DNA of 64,000 nt from Sphingobium naphthae (GCF_020782235.1 NZ_JAJGNO010000004.1:1-64000); one strand, 5' to 3'; positions 39,933 through 50,731 are shown, counted from the first letter of the stretch. The notes: generated from the letters alone by a model not told the origin. Numbers and translations are program-made.

Positions 39933-41046
39933 TCCGCGCCGGGCCGAGCCGCCCGCCGCTCAGCAGCGCCGCCGCGCCAGGCGCGACGCGGCGCAGGGCA
40001 GAGCCGATCGCGATCACCACCAGCAGCACGATCAGCGGCTGCAGGATGAGGTAGATGGGATAGAGCGGCGATCCCATGTCGCCGGAGATCTTGCCGAGCA
40101 GCGGGCCGCCCAGCCAGATCAGGATCAGGTGAACGCAGAAGAGGAAGAACATATAGGGTTCTATGCGCAGCAGCAGGCCGCGCAGGGCGGTGCCGGCCAG
40201 CATCCAGGCGATCCGCCAAAAGGCGATCGCGGCAGCGACCCGCACAGCTAGGTCGAGGCTGCGCTGCGTGGTCGACCATTCGCCATCCCCCACAGCGATC
40301 GCGCGGTAGAGCTGCGCCATCATCAGCAGGAAGAAGGGCAGCAACGCGACCGGCAAAGGCAGGCGCGCGATGGCTTCCTCCACCGCCTGGCGGCGCGCCA
40401 ATATTCCCAGGACAAAGAAGAAGAGGATCGACGTGCGCATCAGCACCGGCGGTCCCAGCCCCGTCACCTGCGCTGCCGCGGCCAGCAGCGCGACCAGCGC
40501 CAGCAGCCAGCCGGGCAAGCGCACCAGCAGGGGCGCGGCGATCATGCAGAGGAACAGGTCGCGCAGGAAGGGCATTTGCACGTTGATGTCGGGATTGCGC
40601 GTCAGGATGAACAATTCCTGCGCCACCCATTCCAGCGAGCTGGGCGTGGGCGCCTGAAGATCGAACAGCCAGGCGGCGCCCGACACGAACAGGATGCCCA
40701 GCGCGTTCCACAGCACCATCGGCAGCAGGATGGTGCGCGCCTTGCGCGCGACATGGGTGGTCCAGGCGCGCGACCGGCCCGATCCCGCGACCAGCCAGCC
40801 GGAAATGAGGCCCAGCAGCGGTACCGCGCTGCGGCCGAATATCTCCATCAGCGCCCAGCGCAGATTGTCCTGCCCAGTGCCGCGCAGCTGTGCCAGGGCG
40901 TCGCCGTTGAGGCCGGTCCAGGCATGGACATAGACCACCCCGAGGATGCAGATGACGCGGGCTATCGCAATGGCGTCGGAGCGGCGCGCGCGATCGGCTG
41001 AAATCGTTTCGGGCAAGAAATCATCCTGACTGTGATGCCGCTTCAA
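39898..41046 (-). CDS. Acyltransferase 3 family membrane protein
   Basis: A 382-aa inner-membrane protein with about ten hydrophobic segments. [25 protein letters not shown] carries the conserved basic/His pair that defines acyltransferase 3 (OafA/NodX-like) enzymes, and [17 protein letters not shown] follows. Members O-acylate surface polysaccharides, glycolipids or antibiotics. No glycan gene is adjacent. The 3' end overlaps the flavin oxidoreductase gene by 35 bp on the other strand. Confidence 0.85.
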   Translation of the reverse strand: MKRHHSQDDFLPETISADRARRSDAIAIARVICILGVVYVHAWTGLNGDALAQLRGTGQDNLRWALMEIFGRSAVPLLGLISGWLVAGSGRSRAWTTHVARKARTILLPMVLWNALGILFVSGAAWLFDLQAPTPSSLEWVAQELFILTRNPDINVQMPFLRDLFLCMIAAPLLVRLPGWLLALVALLAAAAQVTGLGPPVLMRTSILFFFVLGILARRQAVEEAIARLPLPVALLPFFLLMMAQLYRAIAVGDGEWSTTQRSLDLAVRVAAAIAFWRIAWMLAGTALRGLLLRIEPYMFFLFCVHLILIWLGGPLLGKISGDMGSPLYPIYLILQPLIVLLVVIAIGSALRRVAPGAAALLSGGRLGPARIRNQPVLVRAP

Positions 41047-41197
41047 ATGCGTGAAGCTGATCCATGTTCCCTTGTCCAGCCGGCAGGGGCGCGGACGCGG
41101 CGAAACGCCGGGCTTTGCGGCTAAGCCAAAATTTACCTCTGCCTTCTAGAGCCTTGCTGTTTGCCGGCTCGTTGCTGGCGTTCAGGGGAAGAATAGC

Positions 41198-42850
41198 ATG
41201 TCCTATATGTCGGACGCCCAGACCTTCGCCGCACCGGCGCCGTCCGCGCAGAATGACCCGCAATCCATGGGCATGGTGTTCCAGATCGCCGGTTCCAGCT
41301 CCAAGGTGCTGATCGACGCGCAGCGGCTGGCGATATTGGGGCAGGATACGGACCCGAGCGTGGCGATGGCGGGCCAGGTGGGCAGCCAGGTCAAGATGCG
41401 CGTCGGCGGCAGCTGGCTGATCGCCAGCGTGCGCGCCATGGCGCTGGACCAGGCGAGCCATGGCATCGTCGCCGACATCGATTTCCTGGGCGAGGGCGAC
41501 GAGGAGCCGGCGACCGGCCGCATCCACCGCTTCCGCCGCGGCGTCACGCGCTACCCCACGCCCGGCACCGACATCCTGCCGGTGTCGAGCGCCGACATGC
41601 AGCAAATCTACGCCGCCGAGGACCGCGCCCATGTCCAGATCGGCACCGTCTACCCCACCAGCGACACGCGCGCGGCGCTCTATGTCGATTCGATGCTGGG
41701 CAAGCATTTCGCGCTGCTGGGATCGACCGGCACCGGCAAGTCGACCAGCGCGGCGCTGATCCTGCACCGCATCTGCGACCTGTCGCCGCAGGGGCATATC
41801 GTCATGATCGACCCGCATGGCGAATATGGCGCCGCCTTTGCCCAGAATGGCGCGGTCTATGACGTCAGCAACCTGGCCCTGCCCTATTGGCTGATGAATT
41901 TCGAGGAGCATTGCGAGGTGTTCGTGACCTCGCAAGGGGCGGACCGGACGATCGACAGCGACATTCTGGCCAAATGCCTGCTCGCCGCGCGGTCGAAGAA
42001 CCGGCTGGCCGAAAGCATCGGCCGGCTGACCGTCGATTCGCCCGTCCCCTATCTGTTGTCCGACCTCACCACCATCCTGCAGAACGAGATGGGGAAGCTC
42101 GACAAGGGAACCAATTCGCTGCCCTATATGCGGCTCAAGACCAAGATCGACGAGATCAAGGCCGATCCGCGCTACAGCTTCATGTTTTCGGGCATGCTGG
42201 TCGCCGATACGATGCAGCAGTTCATCGCCAAGATTTTCCGCCTGCCATCTAACGGCAAGCCGATTTCCATCATCGACGTGTCGGCCATGCCGTCCGACAT
42301 CACGTCGGTCGTCGTGTCGGTGCTGTCGCGGCTGGTGTTCGACTATGCGATCTGGGCGCGCGACGAGCCGCAGCGGCCGATCCTGCTCGTGTGCGAGGAA
42401 GCGCATCGCTACATCCCCAACACCACCAGCGGATCGGGCCAGGCGGTGCGCAAGATATTGGAGCGGATCGCCAAGGAAGGCCGTAAATATGGCGTGTCGC
42501 TGGGCCTTATCACCCAGCGCCCGTCCGACCTGGCCGAAGGCGTGCTGTCGCAATGCGGCACCATCATCGCCATGCGCCTCAACAATGATCGCGACCAGGC
42601 GTTCGTGAAGGCGGCGATGCCCGAAGGCGCGCGCGGCTTCCTGGACACCATCCCGGCGCTGCGCAATCGCGAGGCGATCATCTGCGGCGAGGGCGTGGCG
42701 GTGCCGATCCGCGTGGCGCTCGACAATCTGGAGGCAAGCCGGCGGCCCGCCTCGGGCGATCCGAGCTTCACCGACCTGTGGCGCCAGTCGGGCGGGGAGA
42801 ATGACATTCTCGACCGCACGATCACGCGCTGGCGCAACCAGGGGCGCTGA
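41198..42850 (+). CDS. HerA-family DNA translocase/ATPase
   Basis: A 550-aa FtsK/HerA-clade hexameric ATPase. The N-terminal HAS-barrel-like domain (residues about 25-150) precedes the DUF87 RecA core with Walker A FALLGSTGTGKSTSAALIL (about 172-190), HIVMIDPHGEYGAAFA at Walker A' and LLVCEEAHRYIPN at Walker B. The family helps process double-strand ends (with NurA in archaea) or acts in defence modules. No nuclease partner (NurA, SIR2, DUF4297) is next to it, so a housekeeping DNA-repair role is more likely than a defence role. Isolated gene. Confidence 0.9.
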   Translation: MSYMSDAQTFAAPAPSAQNDPQSMGMVFQIAGSSSKVLIDAQRLAILGQDTDPSVAMAGQVGSQVKMRVGGSWLIASVRAMALDQASHGIVADIDFLGEGDEEPATGRIHRFRRGVTRYPTPGTDILPVSSADMQQIYAAEDRAHVQIGTVYPTSDTRAALYVDSMLGKHFALLGSTGTGKSTSAALILHRICDLSPQGHIVMIDPHGEYGAAFAQNGAVYDVSNLALPYWLMNFEEHCEVFVTSQGADRTIDSDILAKCLLAARSKNRLAESIGRLTVDSPVPYLLSDLTTILQNEMGKLDKGTNSLPYMRLKTKIDEIKADPRYSFMFSGMLVADTMQQFIAKIFRLPSNGKPISIIDVSAMPSDITSVVVSVLSRLVFDYAIWARDEPQRPILLVCEEAHRYIPNTTSGSGQAVRKILERIAKEGRKYGVSLGLITQRPSDLAEGVLSQCGTIIAMRLNNDRDQAFVKAAMPEGARGFLDTIPALRNREAIICGEGVAVPIRVALDNLEASRRPASGDPSFTDLWRQSGGENDILDRTITRWRNQGR

Positions 42851-42856
42851 GACGGG

Positions 42857-44314
42857 TCAGCCGACCGGCGCGATCCGCCCGGCCGGCTCGGTTTCGCTGT
42901 TCACGCTTTCGCGGCATTCCTCTTCATGGACGGGGACCATGAGCTTGGCCTTGCGCCAGCCGCCCTGCGCATACACGGCCCAGGCCAGCAGCAGGGAGGC
43001 GAGAGAACCCACCGGGAAGCTGAGCCATAGCGCGTCGGCACCCAGCGCCGGATAGGCCAGTTCGTAGAAGCCCAGGCGCACGACGAACAGGGTGAAGCTG
43101 AGGATCAGCAGCGGCGCGACCACGACGCCATTGGCGCGCATGACGCCGAACAGGATCATGGTGCATCCGAACAGCATGAAGCTCCAGCTCGCCAGCAATT
43201 GCATCCGCCAGGCGGCATCGATCGCGGGCTGGTTGTCGCCCAGGAAAAGCGACAGCAAAGGTTCGTGGAAGAGCAGGATGACGACCACCATCGCGCTCGT
43301 CACCGCCAGCAGATAGCCCATGCCATAGCCGGTGATGCGACTGATCCTGTCCCAGCGGCCCGCGCCCACATTCTGGGCCGCCATGGCGCTGACCGCCGCA
43401 CCCATCGCCATGGCCGGCATCTGCAGATAGGTCCAGATCTGCTGCGCGGCGCCATAGGCCGCCGTCACCAGCAGCCCTTCGCGATTGACAAGGCCGATCA
43501 TGACCAGGCCCGAGGCGGACATGACGATCATCTGCAGGCCCATGGGTAGCCCCTTGCCCACCAGGATGCGCATCTGGTCGCGCGCGGGCCAGAGATAGCG
43601 CAGTTCCGCCCCGCGCAGCCGCAGCGGCATGTCCCGGGCATAGATGAAGGCGACGACGCCGATCAGGCTGATGAAGCCGGCCGCCGCGGTCGCCGCCGCC
43701 GAACCGGCGATGCCGAAGGCAGGGATCGGTCCCAGCCCCAGGATCAGCACGGGATTGAGGACGAGGTCGATGGCGACGCTGACGATCATGAAGATGAGCG
43801 GCGTGCGCGCGTCGCCCGCCCCGCGCAGGCCCATCATGATCATGACGACCAGCAGCGTGGCGGGCATGGCGAAGAAGATCACGCGCAGATAGATGAGCGC
43901 CAGGTCATAGGCCTGCGGCGGGGTCGCCAGCAGCCGCAGCAGCACCGGCGCGCCGATCCAGCCGGCAACCGCCACCCCCAGCCCCAGGATCGAGCAGAAG
44001 CCGACCGCCGTGCCGAAGGCGCGCCGCGCCGCGTCGAGATCCTTGCCCCCGACCGACTGGGCGATCACCACGGTCGAGGCCATGCCGAAGCCGAACACGA
44101 CCGAGAACATGAGGAACATGATGATGTTCGCATTGGCCGTCGCAGCCAGCGCCTGCGCGCCCAGGAAGCGCCCCACCCAGATGGCGTTGATCGAGCCGTT
44201 GAGCGACTGGAGGACGTTGGACGCCAGCGTCGGCACGGCGAAGAGCAGCAGGGTCGACGCGATCGGCCCCTGCGTCAGGTCTTTTCCGCCTTTGCCCGAT
44301 GCTGGTCCGCTCAT
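42857..44314 (-). CDS. MATE-family multidrug/toxin efflux transporter
   Basis: A 485-aa protein with about 12 membrane helices in two six-helix MatE repeats (GPIASTLLLFAVPTLASNVLQ (first helix) and WPARDQMRILVGKGLPMGLQ (start of second repeat)). The family exports cationic drugs using Na+ or H+. The start is at MSGPASGKGG, with a GGGGA-type ribosome-binding site directly upstream; the longer frame has no support. It lies 156 bp downstream of valS on the same strand; a type 3 palindromic element occupies that spacer. Confidence 0.92.
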   Translation of the reverse strand: MSGPASGKGGKDLTQGPIASTLLLFAVPTLASNVLQSLNGSINAIWVGRFLGAQALAATANANIIMFLMFSVVFGFGMASTVVIAQSVGGKDLDAARRAFGTAVGFCSILGLGVAVAGWIGAPVLLRLLATPPQAYDLALIYLRVIFFAMPATLLVVMIMMGLRGAGDARTPLIFMIVSVAIDLVLNPVLILGLGPIPAFGIAGSAAATAAAGFISLIGVVAFIYARDMPLRLRGAELRYLWPARDQMRILVGKGLPMGLQMIVMSASGLVMIGLVNREGLLVTAAYGAAQQIWTYLQMPAMAMGAAVSAMAAQNVGAGRWDRISRITGYGMGYLLAVTSAMVVVILLFHEPLLSLFLGDNQPAIDAAWRMQLLASWSFMLFGCTMILFGVMRANGVVVAPLLILSFTLFVVRLGFYELAYPALGADALWLSFPVGSLASLLLAWAVYAQGGWRKAKLMVPVHEEECRESVNSETEPAGRIAPVG

Positions 44315-44352
44315 GCTCCGTTCCCCATTTGCCCGGCTTCGCTTCGAACCAT

Positions 44353-44464
44353 CCTCCCGTGCAAGGGGAGGTGGCAATCCGAAGGATTGACGGAGAGATG
44401 TCCCGCTCTCGATAGGGCGACACCCCTCCACCACTTCGTGGTCCCCCTCCCCTTAGAGGGGAGG
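44353..44464. repeat. Intergenic palindromic repeat, type 3 (valS-MATE spacer)
   Basis: A 112-bp element bounded by the mini-hairpins cctccc...ggggagg (44353-44371) and cctcccc...ggggagg (44446-44464), related in design to 22368-22499. Confidence 0.75.
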
Positions 44465-44470
44465 ATGCTG

Positions 44471-47170
44471 TCAGCCCAGCCGTTCCAGCGCCGCCTTGAG
44501 CCTTTCGGCCTCGGCGCTCTTTTCGGCATGGTCCTCGCGCGCCTTGGCGACGGCTTCGGGCTTGGCCTTTTCGACGAAGCTGGGATTGGAGAGGCGACCG
44601 CCCAGGCTGTCGCGCTCCTTTTCCGCCGCGGCGAGCGCCTTGGCGAGGCGCGTCTTTTCCGCCGCGATGTCGATCACGCCTTCCAGCGGAAGGATGAAGG
44701 TCGCTTCATCCACCACGATCTGCGCAGCGCCGCCCGCCGGCGGCTCGCCGAAGCTGAGGCTTTCGACCCGGCCGAGCCGCGCCAGCGCCACGCCCTGCCG
44801 GTCGAGCCGGCGATGCGTATCCTGCGCCGCGCCGCTCACCACCATGGGCAGCTTCGCGCCGGGCGGGACGTTGAGTTCGGTGCGCGCGGTGCGGATCGCG
44901 CTCACCAGGCGGATCAGCCAGTCGATCTCGGCCTGCGCCTCCTGGTCGACGGCGGCCAGCGCCTGCGGCCACTGCGCGACGATCAGTTCGTTGGCGCGCG
45001 CGCCGGTCAGATTCCATAGCTCTTCGGTTATGAAGGGCATGAAGGGGTGGAGCATGACCAGGATCTGGTCGAACGCCCAGCCCGCGACGGCGCGAGTCTC
45101 CTCATCCATCGCGCCCTTCGTCAGTTCGATATACCAGTCGCAAAACTGGTCCCAGACGAAATGGTAGATGGCGTTGGCGGCGGCATCGAAGCGCAGTTCG
45201 GCCATGGCCGTGTCGATCGCCTGCACCGTGGCGACGGTTTCGGCGATGATCCAGCGATTGACCGGCAGGTCGGCCGCGGGCGCTTCATGGGCGGTGGACG
45301 CCGTGACGCCATTGGACTGCAGGAAGCGCGCCGCGTTCCACAGCTTGGTCGCGAAGTTCCGATACCCCTCGACGCGCTTTTCATCCATCTTGACGTCGCG
45401 ACCCTGGCTTTCCATCGCCGCCATGAAGAAGCGCAACGCATCCGCGCCATAGGCGTCGATCAGGCCCAGCGGATCGACGACATTGCCCTTGGACTTGGAC
45501 ATTTTCTGCCCATCGGCCGCGCGCACCAGGCCATGGAGATAGAGTTTGCGCCATGGCACATCGCCCATGAACTCCATTCCCTGCATCGCCATACGCGCGT
45601 CCCAGAAGAACAGGATGTCGAAGCCGGAGATCAGCAGGTCATTGGGGTAATGGCGCGACAGCGTTTGCGTCTGCTCCGGCCAGCCCAGCGTGCCGAAGGG
45701 CCAGAGGGCAGAGGAGAACCAGGTGTCGAGCACGTCGGGATCGCGCGTCAGCGACTTGTTGCCGGCGAGCGCCTGCGCCTCCGCTTCGGTTTCGGCGACA
45801 TAGCTGTTGCCCTCCGCATCGAACCAGGCGGGGATCTGATGCCCCCACCAGAGCTGGCGCGAGACGCACCAGGGCTGGATATTCTCCATCCAGTTGAAGA
45901 AGGTCTTCTCCCAGGTCCTGGGCACGATCTCGATCCGGCCGTCGCGGACCGCCTGCATCGGCGCGACGGCGAGCCTGGCGGCATCGACATACCATTGGTC
46001 GGTCAGCCAGGGTTCGATGACGACATTGGAGCGATCACCGAAGGGCGTCTGGATGGTGCGCGGCTCGAAATCGGCTTCGACAGCCTCCCCTTCCTTGTTC
46101 CTGGTGACATGGGGCACGAGGAAGCCGAGTGCCTTCATCTCCGCGACCACGGCTTCGCGCGCGCCATCGACCCCATCCTTGCGGAAACGATGGAGGCCCA
46201 GATAGCGATCGGGGATGAGCCCGTCGGCGGTCTGGACGACATTGGCGTCGGCGTCGAACATGTTGAGCATGTCGGCGGCCTTCATCCCCGCGCGCTTGCC
46301 GACTTCGAAATCATTGAAGTCGTGGCCCGGCGTGATCTTGACCGCGCCCGATCCCAGTTCCGGGTCGGCATGCTCGTCCGCCACCACCTTGAAGCGGCGT
46401 CCAGTGATCGGCTGGAGAATATCCTTGCCGATCACATCCTTGTAGCGCGGATCGTCGGGATGCACGGCGACCGCCATGTCGGCGAGCATCGTTTCCGGAC
46501 GCGTCGTCGCGACGATGATATGGTCGCTGCCATCGGCCAGCGTCACGCCATCGGCGAGCGGATAGCGGAAGCGCCAGAAGCCGCCCTTGGTCTCCACCGT
46601 CTCCACTTCCAGGTCGGAAATGGCGGAGCGGAAATGCGGGTCCCAGTTGACGAGGCGCTTGTCGCGATAGAGGAGGCCGCGCTTGTGCAGCTCCACGAAG
46701 GTCCTGACCACGGCCTTCGAAAAGCCCTCGTCCATGGTGAAGCGTTCATTGGCCCAGTCCATGGAGCAGCCCAGGCGACGCAGCTGGCGCGTGATCGCCC
46801 CGCCGCTTTCCGCCTTCCAGTCCCAGACCTTGGCGATGAAATCCTCGCGGCTATAGTCGGTGCGCTTTTCGCCCTTCGCATTGAGCTGACGCTCCACCAC
46901 CATCTGCGTCGCGATGCCGGCATGGTCGGTGCCCACCACCCACAGCGCATCCTTGCCGCGCAGCCGCTCGTAGCGGATGACGATGTCCTGCAGCGTATTG
47001 TCGAGCGCGTGGCCGATATGCAGGCTGCCGGTCACATTGGGCGGCGGATTGACGATGGTGAAGGGCATGGCGTCGGGCCGGTCGGGGCGGAACAGGCCCT
47101 TCTCCTCCCAATGCTGATACCAGCGGGTCTCGATTGTCGCGGGGTCGAAGGTTTTCGGCAGCTCGGTCAT
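44471..47170 (-). CDS. valS: Valine-tRNA ligase
   Basis: An 899-aa class I aminoacyl-tRNA synthetase charging tRNA-Val. The HIGH signature is in [19 protein letters not shown] (about residue 40) and the KMSKS signature in [18 protein letters not shown] (about residue 560). The editing domain and the C-terminal coiled coil ([20 protein letters not shown]) are present, and the length is normal. Start with ATG at 47170. Confidence 0.98.
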   Translation of the reverse strand: MTELPKTFDPATIETRWYQHWEEKGLFRPDRPDAMPFTIVNPPPNVTGSLHIGHALDNTLQDIVIRYERLRGKDALWVVGTDHAGIATQMVVERQLNAKGEKRTDYSREDFIAKVWDWKAESGGAITRQLRRLGCSMDWANERFTMDEGFSKAVVRTFVELHKRGLLYRDKRLVNWDPHFRSAISDLEVETVETKGGFWRFRYPLADGVTLADGSDHIIVATTRPETMLADMAVAVHPDDPRYKDVIGKDILQPITGRRFKVVADEHADPELGSGAVKITPGHDFNDFEVGKRAGMKAADMLNMFDADANVVQTADGLIPDRYLGLHRFRKDGVDGAREAVVAEMKALGFLVPHVTRNKEGEAVEADFEPRTIQTPFGDRSNVVIEPWLTDQWYVDAARLAVAPMQAVRDGRIEIVPRTWEKTFFNWMENIQPWCVSRQLWWGHQIPAWFDAEGNSYVAETEAEAQALAGNKSLTRDPDVLDTWFSSALWPFGTLGWPEQTQTLSRHYPNDLLISGFDILFFWDARMAMQGMEFMGDVPWRKLYLHGLVRAADGQKMSKSKGNVVDPLGLIDAYGADALRFFMAAMESQGRDVKMDEKRVEGYRNFATKLWNAARFLQSNGVTASTAHEAPAADLPVNRWIIAETVATVQAIDTAMAELRFDAAANAIYHFVWDQFCDWYIELTKGAMDEETRAVAGWAFDQILVMLHPFMPFITEELWNLTGARANELIVAQWPQALAAVDQEAQAEIDWLIRLVSAIRTARTELNVPPGAKLPMVVSGAAQDTHRRLDRQGVALARLGRVESLSFGEPPAGGAAQIVVDEATFILPLEGVIDIAAEKTRLAKALAAAEKERDSLGGRLSNPSFVEKAKPEAVAKAREDHAEKSAEAERLKAALERLG

Positions 47171-47235
47171 GGCTGCGCTTTAGCGGGGCCGGCGCGAAGA
47201 GCAAATAGTCCGCGCACCTGCGCCCGCCCAGAATT

Positions 47236-47982
47236 TCAGCGCGCCAGATAGCCGCCGTCGACCGGATAATAAGTGCCGGTCATGAAGGAGGCGCGGTCCG
47301 ACAGGAGGAAGCTGGTAAGGGCGGCGACTTCCTCCGGCCGGGCGAGCCGGCCCAGCGCGTGCAGCGCCGCGAGACCCGACCGTTCGTCGTCGGTCATCGT
47401 CTTTTCCAGCGCCGGCGTCGTGACGAAGCCGGGACCGACCGCGTTGATGCGGATATTCTGATCGGCATAGTCGAGCGCCGCCGTCTTGGTCATGCCCAGC
47501 AGCGCATGTTTGGACGTGACATAGGCGGCCGATCCGGCCCAGCCGACCGCGCCCAGGATGGACGCCATGTTGACGATGGCGCCGCCGCCCGACGCGATGA
47601 TGGCGGGAATCTCATATTTGAGGCCGTAGAAGACGCTGTGCAGATCGACGCCCAGCACCCGGTGCCAATCGTCGATCGCGATGTCGGCCAGCTTGGTCGC
47701 CGGTGCGCCGATGCCGGCATTGTTGACGGCAAGATGCAGGCCGCCAAATTGCGCGACAGCGAAAGCGACAGTCGCTTCGACCGCCTGCGGATCGCTGACA
47801 TCGACGCCGAAGGGCGCCGCCCGGTCGCGGCCGAGTTCATCGGCAAGGCGAATGGCGCCGTCCTCGTCGAAATCGGCGATGATGACGGTCGCGCCTTCAT
47901 CGGCGAGGTCGCGCACGATCGCTGCGCCGATGCCCGAAGCGCCGCCGGTGACGATCGCGATCTTATCCTGAAACAGTTTCAT
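47236..47982 (-). CDS. Short-chain dehydrogenase/reductase
   Basis: A 248-aa classical SDR. NAD(P)-binding TGGASGIG is at residues about 12-19, NNAGIGAP at about 90, catalytic Ser in NMASILGAVG, and Tyr/Lys in YVTSKHALLG (YxxxK). A terminal VDGGYLAR is typical. An acidic residue after the second strand (IIADFDEDG) suggests NAD+ preference. Substrate unknown. Its Shine-Dalgarno sequence lies in the 3' arm of a hairpin (47992-48029). Confidence 0.9.
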   Translation of the reverse strand: MKLFQDKIAIVTGGASGIGAAIVRDLADEGATVIIADFDEDGAIRLADELGRDRAAPFGVDVSDPQAVEATVAFAVAQFGGLHLAVNNAGIGAPATKLADIAIDDWHRVLGVDLHSVFYGLKYEIPAIIASGGGAIVNMASILGAVGWAGSAAYVTSKHALLGMTKTAALDYADQNIRINAVGPGFVTTPALEKTMTDDERSGLAALHALGRLARPEEVAALTSFLLSDRASFMTGTYYPVDGGYLAR

Positions 47983-47991
47983 ATAAAAACT

Positions 47992-48029
47992 CCTTTCCGC
48001 GCTACGGAAACTCGCGCAGCGCGGAAAGG
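47992..48029 (-). terminator. Hairpin and T-run between the S9 peptidase and SDR genes
   Basis: On the minus strand a perfect 12-bp stem (cctttccgcgct with agcgcggaaagg, 14-nt loop) is followed by aGTTTTTAT. It looks like the terminator of the S9 peptidase gene but ends only 9 nt before the SDR start and its 3' arm contributes to the SDR ribosome-binding site, so it may also control SDR translation. Confidence 0.65.
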
Positions 48030-48046
48030 TTCAGGAAATCAAAAGA

Positions 48047-50086
48047 TTAATCGGCTTTCCCGGCCCCGGTCCAGCGGTCGAGCCAGGCCAGCGCTTCGCC
48101 ATACCATTGCAGCGAATTGCGCGGCTTGAGCACCCAGTGATTTTCGTCCGGGAAAACCAGCAGCTTCGAGGGGATGTCGCGGCGCTGGAGCGCGGTGAAG
48201 GCGGCCAGCCCCTGGGTATAGGGGATGCGGAAATCCTTTTCGCCCGTCACCACCATCATCGGCGTCTTCCATGCGCCGACATGGTTGACCGGGTTCCATT
48301 TCTCGAATTCCTGGGGATGTTCATAATAGGGACCGCCATGTTCCCATTCGTCGAACCATAGCTCCTCGGTCTCATAGGCCATGGCGCGCGCGTCGAACAC
48401 GCCGTCATGCTGGACCAGGCATTTGAAGCCATCGGGCCACTGGCCCGCGATCCAGTTCATCATATAGCCGCCATAGCTGGCGCCCAGCGCGCAGGCATTG
48501 CCGGCGTCGACCTGACCGTCACGCGCGGCGGCGGCGGCGAGGCCGAGCTTCAGATCCTCCAGCGGCTTGCCGCCCCAATCCTTGTTGATGCTGTCGGTAA
48601 AGGCCTGGCCATAGCCGGTGGAGCCGTGGAAATCGACGATCACCGCGGCATAGCCATGGGCGGCGAACGCCTTGGGGTTCCAGCGATAGGACCAGCTGTC
48701 GTTGAAGCTGCCCTGCGGCCCGCCATGGACGAGGAAGGCGACGGGCAGCTTGCCGGTCGCGCGCTTCGGCTTGACGATCTGGCCCCAGACGGTGTCGCCA
48801 TTAGCGCCCTTGAAACTGTAGCGTTCGACTAAGACGTCGTCGACGCCGGCCAGCAGATCGGCATTGACGCGCGTCAGCCGCACCGGCTTGCCCCTGGCCG
48901 GCATCTTCCAGAAATCAGCGGGCGACTGGATGCTGTCCATCGCATAGACGAACCCGCCCCGGGGCAGCGGCACGACGCTGCCGGCATGGCCCCGATCGGT
49001 GAGGCGCGTGACCTTCCCCGACGCCATGTCGACGCGGAACACCGGATTGTCGAGCACGTCATTGGCGGTGACCAGCAGCGACGCGCCGTCGGACGCCCAG
49101 GCGATGGACCCGACCGAACGATCCCAATCTTCGGTCAGCGCGCGGGTTTCGCCGGTCGCGATGTTGCGCAGCGTCAGCACCAGCCGGTCGCTTTCATAGC
49201 CGGGCCGCTTCATCGCGGCATAAGCGAGCCATTTGCCGTCGGGCGACACCGCCGGCATGGTGTCGGTGGCGTCATTCGCATCGGTGAGGTTCGTCGGCGC
49301 GGCGCTGGCGTCGGCGGGTGCGCTGAAAATGTCGAGATTGGTCGACAGCGGCTCGATCCGGCCAGCCTCGCGCAAGGCGAAGAAGAGCGTGCGGCCGTCC
49401 CTGCTCCAGGCGATCTCCTCGGCCCCGCCAAAGGGCTTGGACGGCGCATCGCCGACCAGATCGCCCATCACCGACACGGCCGGGCCACCCGCTACGGGCA
49501 TGACGAAGATCTGCGAGCGCTGGCCATCCGCCCATTTGTCCCAGTGACGCACGAAGAGCTGGTCATAGACCCGGCCGCTGCCGGTGTCGGCGGGCGCGTC
49601 GGGCTTCTGGTCGTCCAGCGTCTTCGCCCCGACCGGCCGGTCGGTCCAGAGCGCAACCTTCGCGCCATCGGGGCTCAGCAGAAAGCCCGAAATGCCGCCG
49701 GGCGCCCTGCTGATCTGCACCGGATCGCCGCCGCTCAGCGCCACGCGCCAGAGTTGATCGTCGCCGCTGGCGTCGGATTGGAAATAGAGCGCCGACCCGT
49801 CGGGCGAAAAGACGGGCGAGCCTTCATTCTTGTCGGCGAGGGATGCGATCTTGCGCGGCGTCCGATCCGGCCCGTCGATGGCGAGCAGATACAGGTCCGT
49901 CCGGCCGCGATTGGCGGCCAGATCGGTGCTGCGCAACTGATAGGCGAGCCATTTGCCGTCCGGCGACACCGCCGGCGCGCCGATGCGGTTGAGCCCGACC
50001 ATGTCGGCCGGGGTGAAGGGCCGCGCCTGTGCGGGCGCGCAGGCCAGCGCCATCGCGCCGATCCCTGCAAGCAGCAAATATTTCAT
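48047..50086 (-). CDS. S9-family prolyl oligopeptidase-like serine peptidase
   Basis: A 679-aa exported peptidase with a signal peptide (MKYLLLAGIGAMALACAPAQ, cleavage near AQA). Residues about 30-420 form a WD40/TolB-like propeller with repeated SPDGKWLAY motifs; the C-terminal alpha/beta hydrolase has nucleophile GASYGGYMMNW, aspartate in TGEKDFRIPY and histidine in DENHWVLKP. The family cleaves oligopeptides, often dipeptidyl- or acylaminoacyl-peptidase type. ATG at 50086 with GGGGA upstream is preferred to one ten codons earlier. It sits between popZ and valS. Confidence 0.93.
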   Translation of the reverse strand: MKYLLLAGIGAMALACAPAQARPFTPADMVGLNRIGAPAVSPDGKWLAYQLRSTDLAANRGRTDLYLLAIDGPDRTPRKIASLADKNEGSPVFSPDGSALYFQSDASGDDQLWRVALSGGDPVQISRAPGGISGFLLSPDGAKVALWTDRPVGAKTLDDQKPDAPADTGSGRVYDQLFVRHWDKWADGQRSQIFVMPVAGGPAVSVMGDLVGDAPSKPFGGAEEIAWSRDGRTLFFALREAGRIEPLSTNLDIFSAPADASAAPTNLTDANDATDTMPAVSPDGKWLAYAAMKRPGYESDRLVLTLRNIATGETRALTEDWDRSVGSIAWASDGASLLVTANDVLDNPVFRVDMASGKVTRLTDRGHAGSVVPLPRGGFVYAMDSIQSPADFWKMPARGKPVRLTRVNADLLAGVDDVLVERYSFKGANGDTVWGQIVKPKRATGKLPVAFLVHGGPQGSFNDSWSYRWNPKAFAAHGYAAVIVDFHGSTGYGQAFTDSINKDWGGKPLEDLKLGLAAAAARDGQVDAGNACALGASYGGYMMNWIAGQWPDGFKCLVQHDGVFDARAMAYETEELWFDEWEHGGPYYEHPQEFEKWNPVNHVGAWKTPMMVVTGEKDFRIPYTQGLAAFTALQRRDIPSKLLVFPDENHWVLKPRNSLQWYGEALAWLDRWTGAGKAD

Positions 50087-50189
50087 GCAAATCCCCATGT
50101 CGAAGAGGCGACGCACGCCAGCGGCGAGCCGGTGCGTCGTCAGGATGACAGGGGTCTAGGCCGCGGCGGCAGACGCCGCAAGGGCGCGA

Positions 50190-50672
50190 TCAGCGGCTGG
50201 TGATGCGCGCGATTTCCTTGGCGACCATCTCTTCGACCAAGGCGGGCAGGCGCGCGTCGAGCCAATCCTTCAGCATCGGCTTCAGCATCGAGCGGACCAG
50301 CCCTTCCAACGTGTTTTCCTCGCCATCGCGCGGCGCGACCAGCATGGAGGACAAAGCCGAGAGCGAATGGCGCGCCGCGACTTCGCTTTCGACCGAGAGG
50401 ATCGAATCCTCGCCAGCGGCGGCGGACGGCTTGGCGGCAGCTTTGGGAGCGGGCATCACTTCCTCCTCCGCGACCTCATCGGTCAGTTCGAGCACTTCCT
50501 CGACAGCGGGCGCGATCGGCGCCGGCGCGGCCTTGGCGGTTTCGGCGCGAGCGGCTTCCGCACGGCTGCGGCGCGGCGCGGCCTGCACCGCCTCCTCGCC
50601 TTCTTCGGCGATGATCCGCTTGATGGACGAGAGTATCTCTTCCATCGAGGGTTCCTTGGTCATGTCACCCAT
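50190..50672 (-). CDS. popZ: PopZ-like polar organising protein (DUF2497)
   Basis: A 160-aa protein with the PopZ layout: N-terminal helix KEPSMEEILSSIKRIIAEE, an acidic Ala/Pro-rich linker, and a C-terminal oligomerisation region LKDWLDARLPALVEEMVAKE. PopZ forms a polar matrix that anchors the chromosome origin (ParB) and cell-cycle regulators in alphaproteobacteria. ATG at 50672 is chosen because GGGGA lies 6 nt upstream. A perfect CtrA-type box lies 60 nt before the start. It follows pcm-tolC on the same strand. Confidence 0.9.
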   Translation of the reverse strand: MGDMTKEPSMEEILSSIKRIIAEEGEEAVQAAPRRSRAEAARAETAKAAPAPIAPAVEEVLELTDEVAEEEVMPAPKAAAKPSAAAGEDSILSVESEVAARHSLSALSSMLVAPRDGEENTLEGLVRSMLKPMLKDWLDARLPALVEEMVAKEIARITSR

Positions 50673-50731
50673 GGATAGTCCCCGTCCAAAATCCATTGCG
50701 CACCCGTGCAGCCTTAGAATTACGCGATCGA

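Noticed and set aside
41198..42850. HerA as part of a defence system
   Set aside because: No nuclease, SIR2 or NurA partner is adjacent; neighbours are ordinary transport and metabolic genes.
45047..47251. 734-aa open frame on the plus strand opposite valS
   Set aside because: Antisense shadow of valS; no plausible domains.
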